Below, one piece after another: positions 28,345 to 36,379 of a stretch of 58,198 nucleotides of DNA. Each line of letters opens with the position of its first letter. Positions within the stretch are counted from its first letter, which is position 1. The notes beneath the pieces are model-generated. The model did no database searches, was not told the DNA's origin, and was given only the letters and a program-made list of their open reading frames with translations. Source of the DNA: Betaproteobacteria bacterium (GTDB lineage: Bacteria; Pseudomonadota; Gammaproteobacteria; Burkholderiales; SG8-41). The stretch is taken from positions 1 through 58,198 of the forward strand of contig JACOVL010000075.1 of the NCBI GenBank assembly GCA_016177355.1. The letters are read 5' to 3'. Both the position numbers and the translations under genes were made by a program.

Positions 28345-28980
28345 TCAGCGCAGCCCGGCGATGTATTCGGCGACCGCCGCGATTTCCCGGTCGGAGAGCT
28401 TCTCGGCCACCGCGCGCATCATGCGATTGGGATCGTTGGCGCGCTCGCCGGAACGAAACGCCTTCAATTGCGCCGCCGAATACTCGGCGTATTGCCCGGC
28501 AAGCCGCGGGAACGGGGCCGGCACGCCGGCACCGTTGGGGCCGTGGCATGAAGTGCAGGCCGCGACACCCTTCGCCAGAATACCGCCGCGGTAGATCGCC
28601 TGGCCGAGCCGGACGAGCTCGGGGTCGCGCGCCGCGCGCGGCCGGGGCTTGCTGTTCTCGAAAAAACCCGCGAGGTTGCGCATGTCTTCCGCGGAAAGGC
28701 TCGCGACCATGCCCGCCATCACGGCGTTCGGGCGCTCGGCGGGTTTCCCGCCCTGCGGCTTGAAGTTCACGAGTTGCTTCAGGGTGTAGTCCGCGTGCTG
28801 GCCGGCGAGCACGGGGTTGGCGGACTGGGCGCTGTTGCCGTCCGCCCCATGACAGGCGGCGCAGACCTGGGTGACGATCTGCTGTGCTCTGGCCGGGTCC
28901 GCCTTGGGCAGCGCCTGGGCCCAGGCTGCGGGAGCAATCAGTAAGCCGGCGATCAGCGTCACGGGCCAGCGGAAAATCAT
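28345..28980 (-). CDS. Dihaem cytochrome c4
   Basis: A 211-residue periplasmic protein with two cytochrome c domains: CAACH at 40-44 and CTSCH at 142-146, each followed by a candidate Met ligand (around Met88/91 and Met187/188). Residues 1-21 form a signal peptide ending PAAWA. The ATG at 28980 is preferred over the one at 28995 because AAAGGA is 6 bases before it. Cytochrome c4 feeds terminal oxidases, often cbb3 type. It converges on hemL and is divergent from engB across a 98-base promoter region. Confidence 0.93.
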   Translation of the reverse strand: MIFRWPVTLIAGLLIAPAAWAQALPKADPARAQQIVTQVCAACHGADGNSAQSANPVLAGQHADYTLKQLVNFKPQGGKPAERPNAVMAGMVASLSAEDMRNLAGFFENSKPRPRAARDPELVRLGQAIYRGGILAKGVAACTSCHGPNGAGVPAPFPRLAGQYAEYSAAQLKAFRSGERANDPNRMMRAVAEKLSDREIAAVAEYIAGLR

Positions 28981-29078
28981 GCGGGTTCCTTTCATGCGCT
29001 GCTGGTTATCGGGCGCAGCGCGTATTGTATAGTACGCCCCTGCCCGCGCGCCAGTTTCAGGCGCGATAACAATAACCT

Positions 29079-29669
29079 ATGTCACTTTTCGCGCCTGCCG
29101 AGTTTTTTCGCGCGGTCCACCGCTTCGAGGACCTTCCGCCCGACAGGGGCGCCGAAGTCGCGTTCGCGGGACGCTCCAACGCCGGCAAATCGAGCGCGAT
29201 CAACGCGCTCGTCAACCGCCGGCGGCTCGCGCACGTGAGCAAGGCGCCGGGCCGCACGCAGACGATCAATTTTTTCAGCCTGGGCGGCAGCCGCTTTTTG
29301 GTGGACCTGCCGGGCTACGGTTACGCCTCGGTGGCGCGGCAGGAACGCGCGCGCTGGGGTGAGTTGATCAACGCTTACCTCACGACCCGAGACTGCCTGC
29401 GCGGGCTCGTGCTGATCGCCGATATCCGCCGGTCGCTGACTGCGCCCGACCGCCAGCTGATCGAGTGGTTCGCGCCCGCCGCCAGGCCCATCCACGTGCT
29501 GCTCACCAAGGCGGACAAGCTCACCGCCGCGCACCGCAGGCAGGCGCTCAAGAACACCGGCGCCGAATTGCGCCGCGAACATCCCGGCTTGTCCGTGCAG
29601 CTTTTTTCAAGCGAGACAAGGGATGGCGTGGCGCAGGCGCAGCAAACCGTAAGCGGGTGGCTGGCATAA
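29079..29669 (+). CDS. engB: Ribosome-biogenesis GTP-binding protein EngB/YsxC
   Basis: A 196-residue GTPase needed for late 50S assembly. G1 GRSNAGKS is at 31-38, G3 DLPG at 76-79 and G4 TKAD in HVLLTKADKL; the switch segment KAPGRTQTINFF is family-specific. Length is typical. Its stop codon merges with the A-run that is, on the opposite strand, the T-run of a terminator; no plus-strand terminator follows. Confidence 0.95.
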   Translation: MSLFAPAEFFRAVHRFEDLPPDRGAEVAFAGRSNAGKSSAINALVNRRRLAHVSKAPGRTQTINFFSLGGSRFLVDLPGYGYASVARQERARWGELINAYLTTRDCLRGLVLIADIRRSLTAPDRQLIEWFAPAARPIHVLLTKADKLTAAHRRQALKNTGAELRREHPGLSVQLFSSETRDGVAQAQQTVSGWLA

Positions 29670-29704
29670 AAAAACCCCCGGTTAAAGGGGAGTAAAACCG
29701 GGGG
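29668..29704 (-). terminator. Distal minus-strand terminator facing engB
   Basis: A perfect 9-bp stem (AACCGGGGG read with CCCCCGGTT; plus positions 29675-29683 and 29696-29704) is followed on the minus strand by seven T (29674-29668). On the plus strand there is no T-run, so it acts on transcripts coming from the hemB side. The T-run ends inside the engB stop codon. Confidence 0.8.
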
Positions 29705-29706
29705 CG

Positions 29707-29731
29707 AAAAAGCCTTAATAAGGATTAAGGC
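29707..29731 (-). terminator. Proximal minus-strand terminator of the candidate small RNA
   Basis: A perfect 8-bp stem (GCCTTAAT / ATTAAGGC, loop CCTT on the minus strand; plus 29712-29719 and 29724-29731) is followed on the minus strand by five T (29711-29707). It lies just upstream of the second terminator, so the two form a tandem stop for a minus-strand transcript. Confidence 0.8.
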
Positions 29732-29819
29732 GCCCGCTCAGGGAGGAGAAGCGGGAGGCGATGAAACATCGCCTACTGCATAGGACGTCTATAATGGCCG
29801 GGAGTTCCCTGCCACGCCG
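29707..29819 (-). ncRNA. Candidate small RNA between engB and hemB
   Basis: Read on the minus strand, the 187-base engB-hemB spacer looks like a small-RNA gene of about 110 nt: a 5' GC-rich stem (GCCGG / CCGGC, 29821-29817 and 29801-29797), a single-stranded stretch, an 8-bp hairpin with a UUU loop (29774-29756), a hairpin CCCGCU / AGCGGG whose 11-base loop is UCUCCUCCCUG, and an intrinsic terminator. The loop contains CUCCUCCC, complementary to Shine-Dalgarno sequences, as in anti-SD small RNAs (for example the CcsR/cuckoo RNAs of alphaproteobacteria). A weak promoter with TATATT at 29830-29825 fits the 5' end. A hemB RNA motif has been described upstream of hemB in Burkholderia-related bacteria; whether this is the same element I cannot tell. 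The 5' end is inferred. Confidence 0.55.
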
Positions 29820-29856
29820 GCAAAAATATATCCTCTTTTCATAAGGTTAAAACACC

Positions 29857-30864
29857 ATGCGGGCCTATGGCGAATTCCCGCGCCGGCGCATGCGGCGCAT
29901 GCGGCGCGACGAGTTCTCGCGGCGGCTGCGGCGCGAGCACCGGCTGGCCACCGACGACCTCATCTACCCGGTGTTCGTGATCGAAGGAAAAAACCGGGTC
30001 GAGCCGGTGCCGTCCATGCCCGGCGTCCGGCGCTACACGCTGGACCGGCTGCTGCCGCACGCCGAGCAGTGCCTCAAGCTGGGGCTGCCCGCGCTTGCGA
30101 TCTTCCCGCTGATCGCGAGAGAGCTGAAAACCGCGGACGGACGGGAAGCGGCGAACGCCAAGGGGCTGGTGCCGCGCGTCGCGGCTGCGCTCAAGCAGCG
30201 GTTTCCCGAGCTGGGGATCATCACCGATGCGGCGCTCGACCCGTACACCACGCACGGCCAGGACGGGGTGGTGGACAGCGCGGGCTACGTACTGAACGAC
30301 GAGACGATCGCGGTGCTGGAGCGGCAGGCGCTCGTCTGCGCCGCGGCCGGCGTGGACGTGGTGGCGCCCTCGGACATGATGGACGGGCGGGTCGGGGCGA
30401 TCCGCGCGGCGCTCGACCAGCACAAGTTCATCCACACTCGCATCCTCGCTTATTCCGCCAAGTACGCATCCGGCTTCTACGGGCCGTTCCGCGACGCGGT
30501 GGGCTCGGCGAAAAGCCTCGGCCGGGGCAACAAGTACACCTATCAGATGGACCCGGCGAACGCCGATGAAGCGCTGTGGGAAGTGGCACTGGACCTCAAG
30601 GAAGGCGCGGACATGGTGATGGTGAAGCCCGGGCTGCCCTATCTTGATATCGTGCGCCGCGTGAAGGAGCATTTCAGGGCGCCGACCTTCGTCTACCACG
30701 TGAGCGGCGAATACTCGATGCTGAAGGCCGCCGCCGAACGTGGCTGGCTCGATGAACGGGTGTGCGTCATGGAGGTGCTTACCGCCTTCAAGCGCGCCGG
30801 CGCCGACGGCATCCTCACGTACTATGCGCTGGAGGCCGCCGGTTGGTTGAAAGCCGGCCGCTGA
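29857..30864 (+). CDS. hemB: Delta-aminolevulinic acid dehydratase (porphobilinogen synthase)
   Basis: A 335-residue enzyme condensing two 5-aminolevulinates to porphobilinogen. The Schiff-base lysines are Lys202 (YSAKYASGFYGP) and Lys257 (MVKPGLPYLD). The metal-site region reads DAALDPYTTHGQDG (124-137) with no cysteines, so this is the Mg-dependent, zinc-independent type known from Pseudomonas. An Arg-rich N-terminus (7-27) is typical of the arm. The ATG has a weak AAGG 10 bases upstream. It is divergent from the candidate small RNA, and a TATAAT at 29790-29795 might be its -10. Confidence 0.95.
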   Translation: MRAYGEFPRRRMRRMRRDEFSRRLRREHRLATDDLIYPVFVIEGKNRVEPVPSMPGVRRYTLDRLLPHAEQCLKLGLPALAIFPLIARELKTADGREAANAKGLVPRVAAALKQRFPELGIITDAALDPYTTHGQDGVVDSAGYVLNDETIAVLERQALVCAAAGVDVVAPSDMMDGRVGAIRAALDQHKFIHTRILAYSAKYASGFYGPFRDAVGSAKSLGRGNKYTYQMDPANADEALWEVALDLKEGADMVMVKPGLPYLDIVRRVKEHFRAPTFVYHVSGEYSMLKAAAERGWLDERVCVMEVLTAFKRAGADGILTYYALEAAGWLKAGR

Positions 30865-30867
30865 AAC

Positions 30868-31470
30868 TCAGGTTTTCTCCAGCAACGCCTCGACCGCGGT
30901 CAGCTTCGCGCGCTCGATCGCCTTACCCTCGAGACTGGTTTTCAGCGGCGCGCGCAACTCGCGCGGCGAGAGCACGGTGAGCTCGATATCCGTGCCGCCG
31001 TCGTGGACGGTGTAGACCGGCACCGTGTGTGGATCCCCTCCCGAATACAGCCGGTTCTGCGCGGCTTTGTACGGGATGCGGCGGTCGATGAGATAGAGCT
31101 CCACCGATTTCACGTTATCGGTGTAGAGCTGCAGGTTGATGTCGGCGTACTTGCCGGCGTTGCCGTTCAGGACGGAACCCGTGAGATAGGGATTGAAACG
31201 GGCGAGTTCCCGCATCGCGCGCACCGCTTTCTCGCGCAGTTCGCGCAGCCGGTCACGATGATCCTCCGGATGATAGATCTGCTGATACGTCCTGAGCGCG
31301 GCGTCGATTTCCTCGTTGGCCGGCAGCTCGCGCGTGTCCGGCGCCCCGGCCTGCCGCGCCGCCTTGCGCTTGGCGAGCGCGTAGTCCTCGATGCCGTCTT
31401 CGGCCATCAGTCGCGCCGCAAGATGCGCGATGCGGCTGCGCGTATCGTTCCGGCCGGGTTCTCGGGGCAC
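30868..31470 (-). CDS. Conserved protein of unknown function, possible nucleotidyltransferase relative
   Basis: A 200-residue soluble protein. The N-terminal half is helical and charged (RSRIAHLAARLMAEDGIEDY, then a long Arg/Glu helix near 70-95). The middle has TGSVLNGNAGKYADINLQLY, which resembles the GS-x9-D-x-D/E active site of the polymerase-beta nucleotidyltransferase fold but with Asn in place of the second acid, and a later GTDIELTV could carry the third acid. I know homologues next to ponA in other betaproteobacteria but no proven function. It starts 7 bases after the PBP1A gene and converges on hemB with a 3-base gap. Confidence 0.7.
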   Translation of the reverse strand: MPREPGRNDTRSRIAHLAARLMAEDGIEDYALAKRKAARQAGAPDTRELPANEEIDAALRTYQQIYHPEDHRDRLRELREKAVRAMRELARFNPYLTGSVLNGNAGKYADINLQLYTDNVKSVELYLIDRRIPYKAAQNRLYSGGDPHTVPVYTVHDGGTDIELTVLSPRELRAPLKTSLEGKAIERAKLTAVEALLEKT

Positions 31471-31477
31471 GGCGTCC

Positions 31478-33796
31478 TCAGAACAACTGGTTCCGGACCT
31501 CTTCCGGCGGCCGGTCTCCGCCCATGACGCCGCCGACCAGCGTTTCGTGCTCGGGCGGCAGGAATTCCTGGTAGAAATAATCGACGAGTCCGCCGTCGGC
31601 CACGCGCAGTCCGTTGTCCGGGTTGACGTGCATGGCGACTATCCCGGACGGCGGCGTGAACGGTTGTTCCGGCGCACCCTTCAGCACCGCGCCCATATAT
31701 CCCATCCAGACCGGCAGCGCCGCTTGCGCGCCGGTTTCGTTGCGGCCGAGCGTCTGCGGCGTGTCGAAACCGATCCACGCCACCCCCACCAGCTCGCTCG
31801 TGAATCCGCAAAACCAGGCATCCACGAATTCATTGGTGGTGCCGGTCTTGCCGGCGAGATCATTGCGACCGAGCTTCATCGCGCGCGCGCCAGTACCCAT
31901 GCGCACCACGTCGCGCATGATGCTGCTCATGATGAAGGCGTTGCGTTCATCGATCACCCGCTCCGCTGCGGCGCCTGCCGCCGCCGGTTTCGCCTCCTGC
32001 AGCACGTTGCCGCGCGCATCCTCCACTCTCTCGATGAAGTACGGCGTGACGCGGTAGCCGCCGTTGGCGAATATCGAGTAAGCGGCGGCCATCTGCAGCG
32101 GTGTCACGTTACCCGCTCCCAGCGCCATCGTGAGATAGGGCGGATGCAGCTTCGGGTCGAAGCCGAAGCGTGCAATGTAGTCCTGCGCGTACTGCGGTGA
32201 GATCGCCTGCAGGATGCGCACTGATACCAGGTTCTTGGACTTGACCAGGCCCGTGCGCAGGCGCATCGGTCCCTCGAACTTGCCGTCGTAGTTTTTCGGT
32301 TCCCACGGCTCGGAGCCGGTCTGCGCGGCGGTGAACGTGAGCGGAGCGTCGTTGATGATGGTTGCCGCCGTGAAGCCCTTTTCGAGCGCCGCGGAATAAA
32401 TGAACGGCTTGAAACTCGAGCCCGGCTGGCGCAGCGCCTGGGTGACGTGGTTGTACTGGTTGCGTCCGAAATCGAAGCCGCCGATCAGGGCGCGCACCGC
32501 TCCGTCGCGCGGATCGAGTGACACGAACGAGGCTTCGACCGTTGGCAGCTGAGTGATCAGCCAGCGTCCCTTCTCGTCCTTCCGCACGCGCACGATGGCG
32601 CCGCGGCGGATGCGCTGGGCGGGGCCGGCCTTCTCGCCCAGCCCGCGCGCCGCAAACTTGAGGCCCTCCTCACCGATCTCCAGCCATTCGCCGCTTTTGC
32701 GGTATGCCTTGACCCGTTTGGGATTCGCCTCGACGACGACTGCGGCGTAGATGCCGTCGCTGTCGGAAGCATCCTGCAACGCGTCTTCCAGCGTTTCCTC
32801 GTTCAAGTCGGCGGGCAGATTGGCGTGGCCTTCGGGACCGCGATAGCCGTGACGCCGGTCGTACTCCTGCACGCCGCGGCGCAGCGCGGCATAAGCCGCT
32901 TCCTGATGGGCCGCCACGAGCGTGGTATAGGCGCGGATGCCCTTGGTGTAGGCGTCTTCCTGGTAACGCTCGTACAGGGACTGGCGCACCATTTCCGCGA
33001 AATGCTCGGCGCGCACCGCAAACTCGTTGATTTCCCTTTTCACCTGCAGCGGCTGCGCGTCGGCGCCGGCAAGTTGCTCCTCGGAGATGAGTTGCAGTTC
33101 GCGCATGCGGCGCAGCACGTACTGCTGTCTCAGTTTCGCGCGCTTGGGGTTGGCGACCGGGTTGTAGCGTGAAGGGGCCTTGGGCAGCCCCGCGAGCAGC
33201 GTCGCCTCGGCGAGCGTGAGCTCGCCGAGGCGCTTGCCAAAATAAATCTGCGCGGCGGCGGCAAAACCATAGGCGCGCTGGCCGAGGTAGATCTGGTTGA
33301 TATAGAGCTCGAGTATCTGCTCCTTCGTCAGGTTGGCTTCGATCTTGAATGCAAGGAGCATTTCGTTGAACTTGCGCGTTAAGGTTTTTTCCTTTGACAA
33401 GAAGAAGTTACGTGCGACCTGCATGGTGATGGTGGAGGCCCCTTGGCGCACTCCGCCGGAGAGGAAGTTGGAGAGCGCGGCGCGCGCCACCCCCAGGTAA
33501 TCCACCCCGCTGTGCTGGTAGAAGCGCTCGTCCTCCGCCGCCAGTATGGCGTCGATCATGGGCTGGGGAACGTCCCCGATCTTCACCACCGCCCGGCGCT
33601 CCTCGCCGAACTCTCCGATCAGCTTGCCGTCGGCGCTATAGACGCGCAGCGGTATCTTCGGTTGATAATCGGTGAGCACTTCGAGCGACGGCAGCGCGGG
33701 ATAGACGATCGCAGCGGCCAATGCCACCAGCATGACGGCCGCCAAGGCGCTCGCACCGAACAACAGGAAAGGAAAGGCCCACCAACGATAAAGCAT
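31478..33796 (-). CDS. mrcA: Penicillin-binding protein 1A
   Basis: A 772-residue bifunctional peptidoglycan synthase. One membrane helix is at about 7-31. The glycosyltransferase (GT51) domain has its catalytic Glu88 in EDERFYQHSGVD and GASTITMQVARN near 119-130. The transpeptidase domain has SSFK (Ser460-Lys463), SKN 520-522 and KTG 650-652; an OB-like insert lies at about 330-425. All catalytic motifs are intact. It is divergent from pilM across a 232-base region, the same ponA/pilM arrangement as in Pseudomonas and Neisseria. Also called ponA. Confidence 0.96.
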   Translation of the reverse strand: MLYRWWAFPFLLFGASALAAVMLVALAAAIVYPALPSLEVLTDYQPKIPLRVYSADGKLIGEFGEERRAVVKIGDVPQPMIDAILAAEDERFYQHSGVDYLGVARAALSNFLSGGVRQGASTITMQVARNFFLSKEKTLTRKFNEMLLAFKIEANLTKEQILELYINQIYLGQRAYGFAAAAQIYFGKRLGELTLAEATLLAGLPKAPSRYNPVANPKRAKLRQQYVLRRMRELQLISEEQLAGADAQPLQVKREINEFAVRAEHFAEMVRQSLYERYQEDAYTKGIRAYTTLVAAHQEAAYAALRRGVQEYDRRHGYRGPEGHANLPADLNEETLEDALQDASDSDGIYAAVVVEANPKRVKAYRKSGEWLEIGEEGLKFAARGLGEKAGPAQRIRRGAIVRVRKDEKGRWLITQLPTVEASFVSLDPRDGAVRALIGGFDFGRNQYNHVTQALRQPGSSFKPFIYSAALEKGFTAATIINDAPLTFTAAQTGSEPWEPKNYDGKFEGPMRLRTGLVKSKNLVSVRILQAISPQYAQDYIARFGFDPKLHPPYLTMALGAGNVTPLQMAAAYSIFANGGYRVTPYFIERVEDARGNVLQEAKPAAAGAAAERVIDERNAFIMSSIMRDVVRMGTGARAMKLGRNDLAGKTGTTNEFVDAWFCGFTSELVGVAWIGFDTPQTLGRNETGAQAALPVWMGYMGAVLKGAPEQPFTPPSGIVAMHVNPDNGLRVADGGLVDYFYQEFLPPEHETLVGGVMGGDRPPEEVRNQLF

Positions 33797-33819
33797 CGAA
33801 TTAATGTCTTAAAATCAAT

Positions 33820-33839
33820 CTGTTGTATTTTTACAACAG
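33820..33839. promoter_or_regulatory. Inverted repeat in the mrcA-pilM promoter region
   Basis: A perfect 8-bp inverted repeat (CTGTTGTA / TACAACAG, spacer TTTT) lies 24 bases before the PBP1A start in the AT-rich divergent region 33797-34028. Its form suits a dimeric regulator; as RNA it would be a weak hairpin. The regulator is unknown. Confidence 0.45.
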
Positions 33840-33963
33840 AAGGTGGGTGCAAAGGCTAGGATTGTGAAACCCGGCACAGCGCGGTAACCAGTCGCAGGGT
33901 AAGCTATAGTTAGTGCCCCCCATTATAAGCGGGTTCCGTTCAAATGAAATGACAATAAAATGC

Positions 33964-33992
33964 TTTACACCCAAAAGAGTTGTTGCTAGCAT
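33964..33992 (+). promoter_or_regulatory. Candidate promoter of the pilMNOPQ operon
   Basis: TTTACA (33964-33969) and TAGCAT (33987-33992) are separated by exactly 17 bases, a reasonable sigma70 match, about 37 bases before the pilM ATG. The rest of the 232-base divergent region is AT-rich and holds one inverted repeat nearer mrcA. Confidence 0.5.
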
Positions 33993-34028
33993 TTAAAGTA
34001 AACTGTGGGATAGTCTCCCCATTAACCT

Positions 34029-35135
34029 ATGCTCAAAGGAAAATTCAGCCTGAACCTGCAGGCGATCGAGGCGCTCTTCAAGGCCAAGATGCCGCCGTTG
34101 ATCGGCACCGACATCAGCTCCTCATCGGTGAAGATGGTGGAGATCGTGGATGCTGGCAAAGGCATGTACTGCGTCGAGCGTTACGCTGTCGAGCCCCTGC
34201 CCAAGGACTCGCTGGTCGAGGGCAATATCAACAACCTGGAGGCGGTAAGCGATGCGCTCCAGCGCTGCCACAAGCGATTAGGCAGCAATATCAAGAACTT
34301 AGCCTTGGCCCTGCCCTCCGCTGCCGTGATCAGCAAGAAGATCCTGGTGCCGGCCGGCCAGAGCGAAGATGACCTGGAGATCCAGGTCGAAACCGAGGCC
34401 AACCAGTACATCCCGTTCGCGCTGGAAGAAGTCAACCTCGATTTCCAGGTGCTGGGGCCCGCGCCCAACAGCCCCGAAGATGTCGAGGTCCTGATCGCCG
34501 CCTCGCGCAAAGAGAAAATCACCGACCGGGAGGCCGTGGCCACCATGGCGGGGCTCACGGTCAGGGTCATGGACGTGGACGTCTTTGCCGCCCAGGCCGC
34601 TTTCGAGCTGATCGAGAGCCAGTTTCCCGACAAGGGCAAGGACCAGAACATCGCGATCGTGGACATCGGCGCCACGCTGCTGGCGGTCAATGTGCTGCGC
34701 AACGACCAGTCGATCTACATGCGCGAGCAGCCGTTCGGCGGCAACCAGCTCACCCAGGAGATCCAGAACAAGTTCGGCCTGACGCCCGAGGAAGCCGAGG
34801 CCGCCAAGCGCGCCGGCGGGCTGCCGGAGAACTACGAATCGGAGGTCCTGCAGCCGTTCATGGACATGATGGGGCTCGAAGTGGCGCGGGCGCTGCAGTT
34901 CTTCTTCACCTCGACCCAGCATAACCAGGTGAACCACATCGTGCTCTCCGGCGGCTGCGCCGCGATCCCCGGCGTGGACGAGTCGGTGGCCAAGCGCATC
35001 CAGGTCAACACCGTCATCGCCAATCCGTTCGCCAACATGGCGCTGTCCTCGAAGATCAAGCCGAAGAGCCTGACGCAGGACGCGCCCTCGCTGATGGTGG
35101 CATGCGGGCTCGCCATGCGGAGGTTCGATCCATGA
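34029..35135 (+). CDS. pilM: Type IV pilus assembly protein PilM
   Basis: A 368-residue actin-like ATPase on the cytoplasmic face of the type IV pilus alignment complex; it binds the PilN N-terminus. The ATP-binding phosphate-1 segment is PLIGTDISSSSVKMVE and phosphate-2 IAIVDIGATLLAV; HIVLSGGCAAIPG is the adenosine motif. No good Shine-Dalgarno precedes the ATG at 34029. First of pilMNOPQ, overlapping pilN by ATGA. Confidence 0.94.
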   Translation: MLKGKFSLNLQAIEALFKAKMPPLIGTDISSSSVKMVEIVDAGKGMYCVERYAVEPLPKDSLVEGNINNLEAVSDALQRCHKRLGSNIKNLALALPSAAVISKKILVPAGQSEDDLEIQVETEANQYIPFALEEVNLDFQVLGPAPNSPEDVEVLIAASRKEKITDREAVATMAGLTVRVMDVDVFAAQAAFELIESQFPDKGKDQNIAIVDIGATLLAVNVLRNDQSIYMREQPFGGNQLTQEIQNKFGLTPEEAEAAKRAGGLPENYESEVLQPFMDMMGLEVARALQFFFTSTQHNQVNHIVLSGGCAAIPGVDESVAKRIQVNTVIANPFANMALSSKIKPKSLTQDAPSLMVACGLAMRRFDP

Positions 35136-35725
35136 TACGCATCAACCTGCTGCCGCATCGCGAGATCCGGCGCAAGGATCAGCAGCTGAAATTCTTCAGC
35201 ACGCTGGGCATCGTCGTGGGCATCGGCGCCGCGATCTGGGGCGTCGGGCACTTCTCTCTCAACGAGCAGATCGACGAGCGGAAAGACCGCAACAAGTATC
35301 TGACCGGGGAGATAGAGAAACTCGACAAGCAGATCGACGAGATCAAGAAGATGAGGGAACAGATCGCCTCGCTGCTCGCGCGCAAGAAGGTTGTCGAAGC
35401 GCTGCAGTCGAACCGCTCCGAAGTCGTGCATTTGCTCGATCAGATGGTGCGGCAGCTGCCCGATGGCGTGTATCTCAAGGGCATCAAGCAGAGCGGCGGC
35501 AAGGTCACCATCTCCGGCTTCACCCAGTCCCAGGCGCGGGTGTCCACGCTGATGCGCAACCTGGAATCCTCGCCCCACCTGGAGAATCCCGGCCTGATCG
35601 AGATCAAGGCGGTGCAGCAGGGTGGCCAGCGCATCAACGAATTCACCATGACCGTCAACGTTTCGCGCGCCAAGACCGAAGAGGCCGCGAAGAAGCCGGC
35701 CGCCAAGCCCGCGGCGAAGGGATGA
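35132..35725 (+). CDS. pilN: Type IV pilus assembly protein PilN
   Basis: A 197-residue inner-membrane protein. The ATG at 35132 gives MIRINLLPHRE, the conserved cytoplasmic N-terminus that docks into PilM. One membrane helix is at about 25-44, followed by a coiled coil (45-85) and a ferredoxin-like periplasmic domain. The Lys/Ala-rich tail (AAKKPAAKPAAKG) is unstructured. Overlaps pilM and is followed by pilO after 6 bases; PilN and PilO form heterodimers. Confidence 0.93.
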   Translation: MIRINLLPHREIRRKDQQLKFFSTLGIVVGIGAAIWGVGHFSLNEQIDERKDRNKYLTGEIEKLDKQIDEIKKMREQIASLLARKKVVEALQSNRSEVVHLLDQMVRQLPDGVYLKGIKQSGGKVTISGFTQSQARVSTLMRNLESSPHLENPGLIEIKAVQQGGQRINEFTMTVNVSRAKTEEAAKKPAAKPAAKG

Positions 35726-35731
35726 TGCGCC

Positions 35732-36379
35732 ATGGCCATGACACTTAACGATCTCAACCGCTATCTTGACCCCAAGAAGATCGGTTCCGCGCCGATCGCG
35801 GTCAAGCTGGGCGTGCTGGCGTTCGCGTTCGCGCTGACCCTCTTCCTGGGCTTCTGGTTCGACTGGCAGGACCAGCTCGAGCAGATCGACAGCGAGCAGA
35901 AGAAGGAAGAGCAGTTGCGGACCACTTTCCTCGACAAGAAAAAACAGGCGATCAACCTGCCCGCTTACCGCCAGCAGCTGGTGGACATCGAAAAGCAGTT
36001 CGGCGCGCTGCTCAAGCAGTTGCCGGGCAAAGCCGAGATGGACGCGCTGCTGACCGATATCAACCAGGCGGGCCTGGGGCGGGGGCTGCAGTTCGAATTG
36101 TTCAAGCCCGCGGCCAACGAGACCGCGCGCGACTTCTACGCGGAACTGCCGATCACGATCAGGGTCACCGGCAGCTATCACGATATCGGCGCATTCGCCA
36201 GCGACATCGGCAAGCTCTCGCGCATCGTGACGCTGAACGACATTTCGCTCTCCGCGGCCAAGGACGGGCTGGCGCTGGACGCCACGGCCAAGACCTTCCG
36301 CTATCTCGACGAGGACGAGCTTGCGCAGCAGAGGAAAGCGGCTGCGAAGAGCGCCGCCGCCAAGGGCGGGAAAAAATAA
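35732..36379 (+). CDS. pilO: Type IV pilus assembly protein PilO
   Basis: A 215-residue inner-membrane protein with one helix at about 25-43, a coiled coil (44-95) and a periplasmic domain of the PilO family (GLQFELFKP, the strand-turn IRVTGSYHDIGAFASDIGKL). The tail is Lys/Ala-rich as in PilN. It shares one base with the pilP start (TAATG). Part of the alignment subcomplex that connects the motor to the secretin. Confidence 0.93.
   Translation: MAMTLNDLNRYLDPKKIGSAPIAVKLGVLAFAFALTLFLGFWFDWQDQLEQIDSEQKKEEQLRTTFLDKKKQAINLPAYRQQLVDIEKQFGALLKQLPGKAEMDALLTDINQAGLGRGLQFELFKPAANETARDFYAELPITIRVTGSYHDIGAFASDIGKLSRIVTLNDISLSAAKDGLALDATAKTFRYLDEDELAQQRKAAAKSAAAKGGKK

Noticed and set aside
28981..29078. 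Divergent promoters for cytochrome c4 and engB
   Set aside because: TATAGT/TACAAT-like hexamers occur near 29023-29033 on both strands, but no fitting -35 could be assigned, so no promoter is called.
29767..29795. TATAAT at 29790-29795 as the hemB promoter
   Set aside because: No acceptable -35 at 16-18 bases upstream (CATCGC), and the hexamer lies in the loop between stems of the candidate minus-strand RNA. It remains possible but was not called as a feature on its own.
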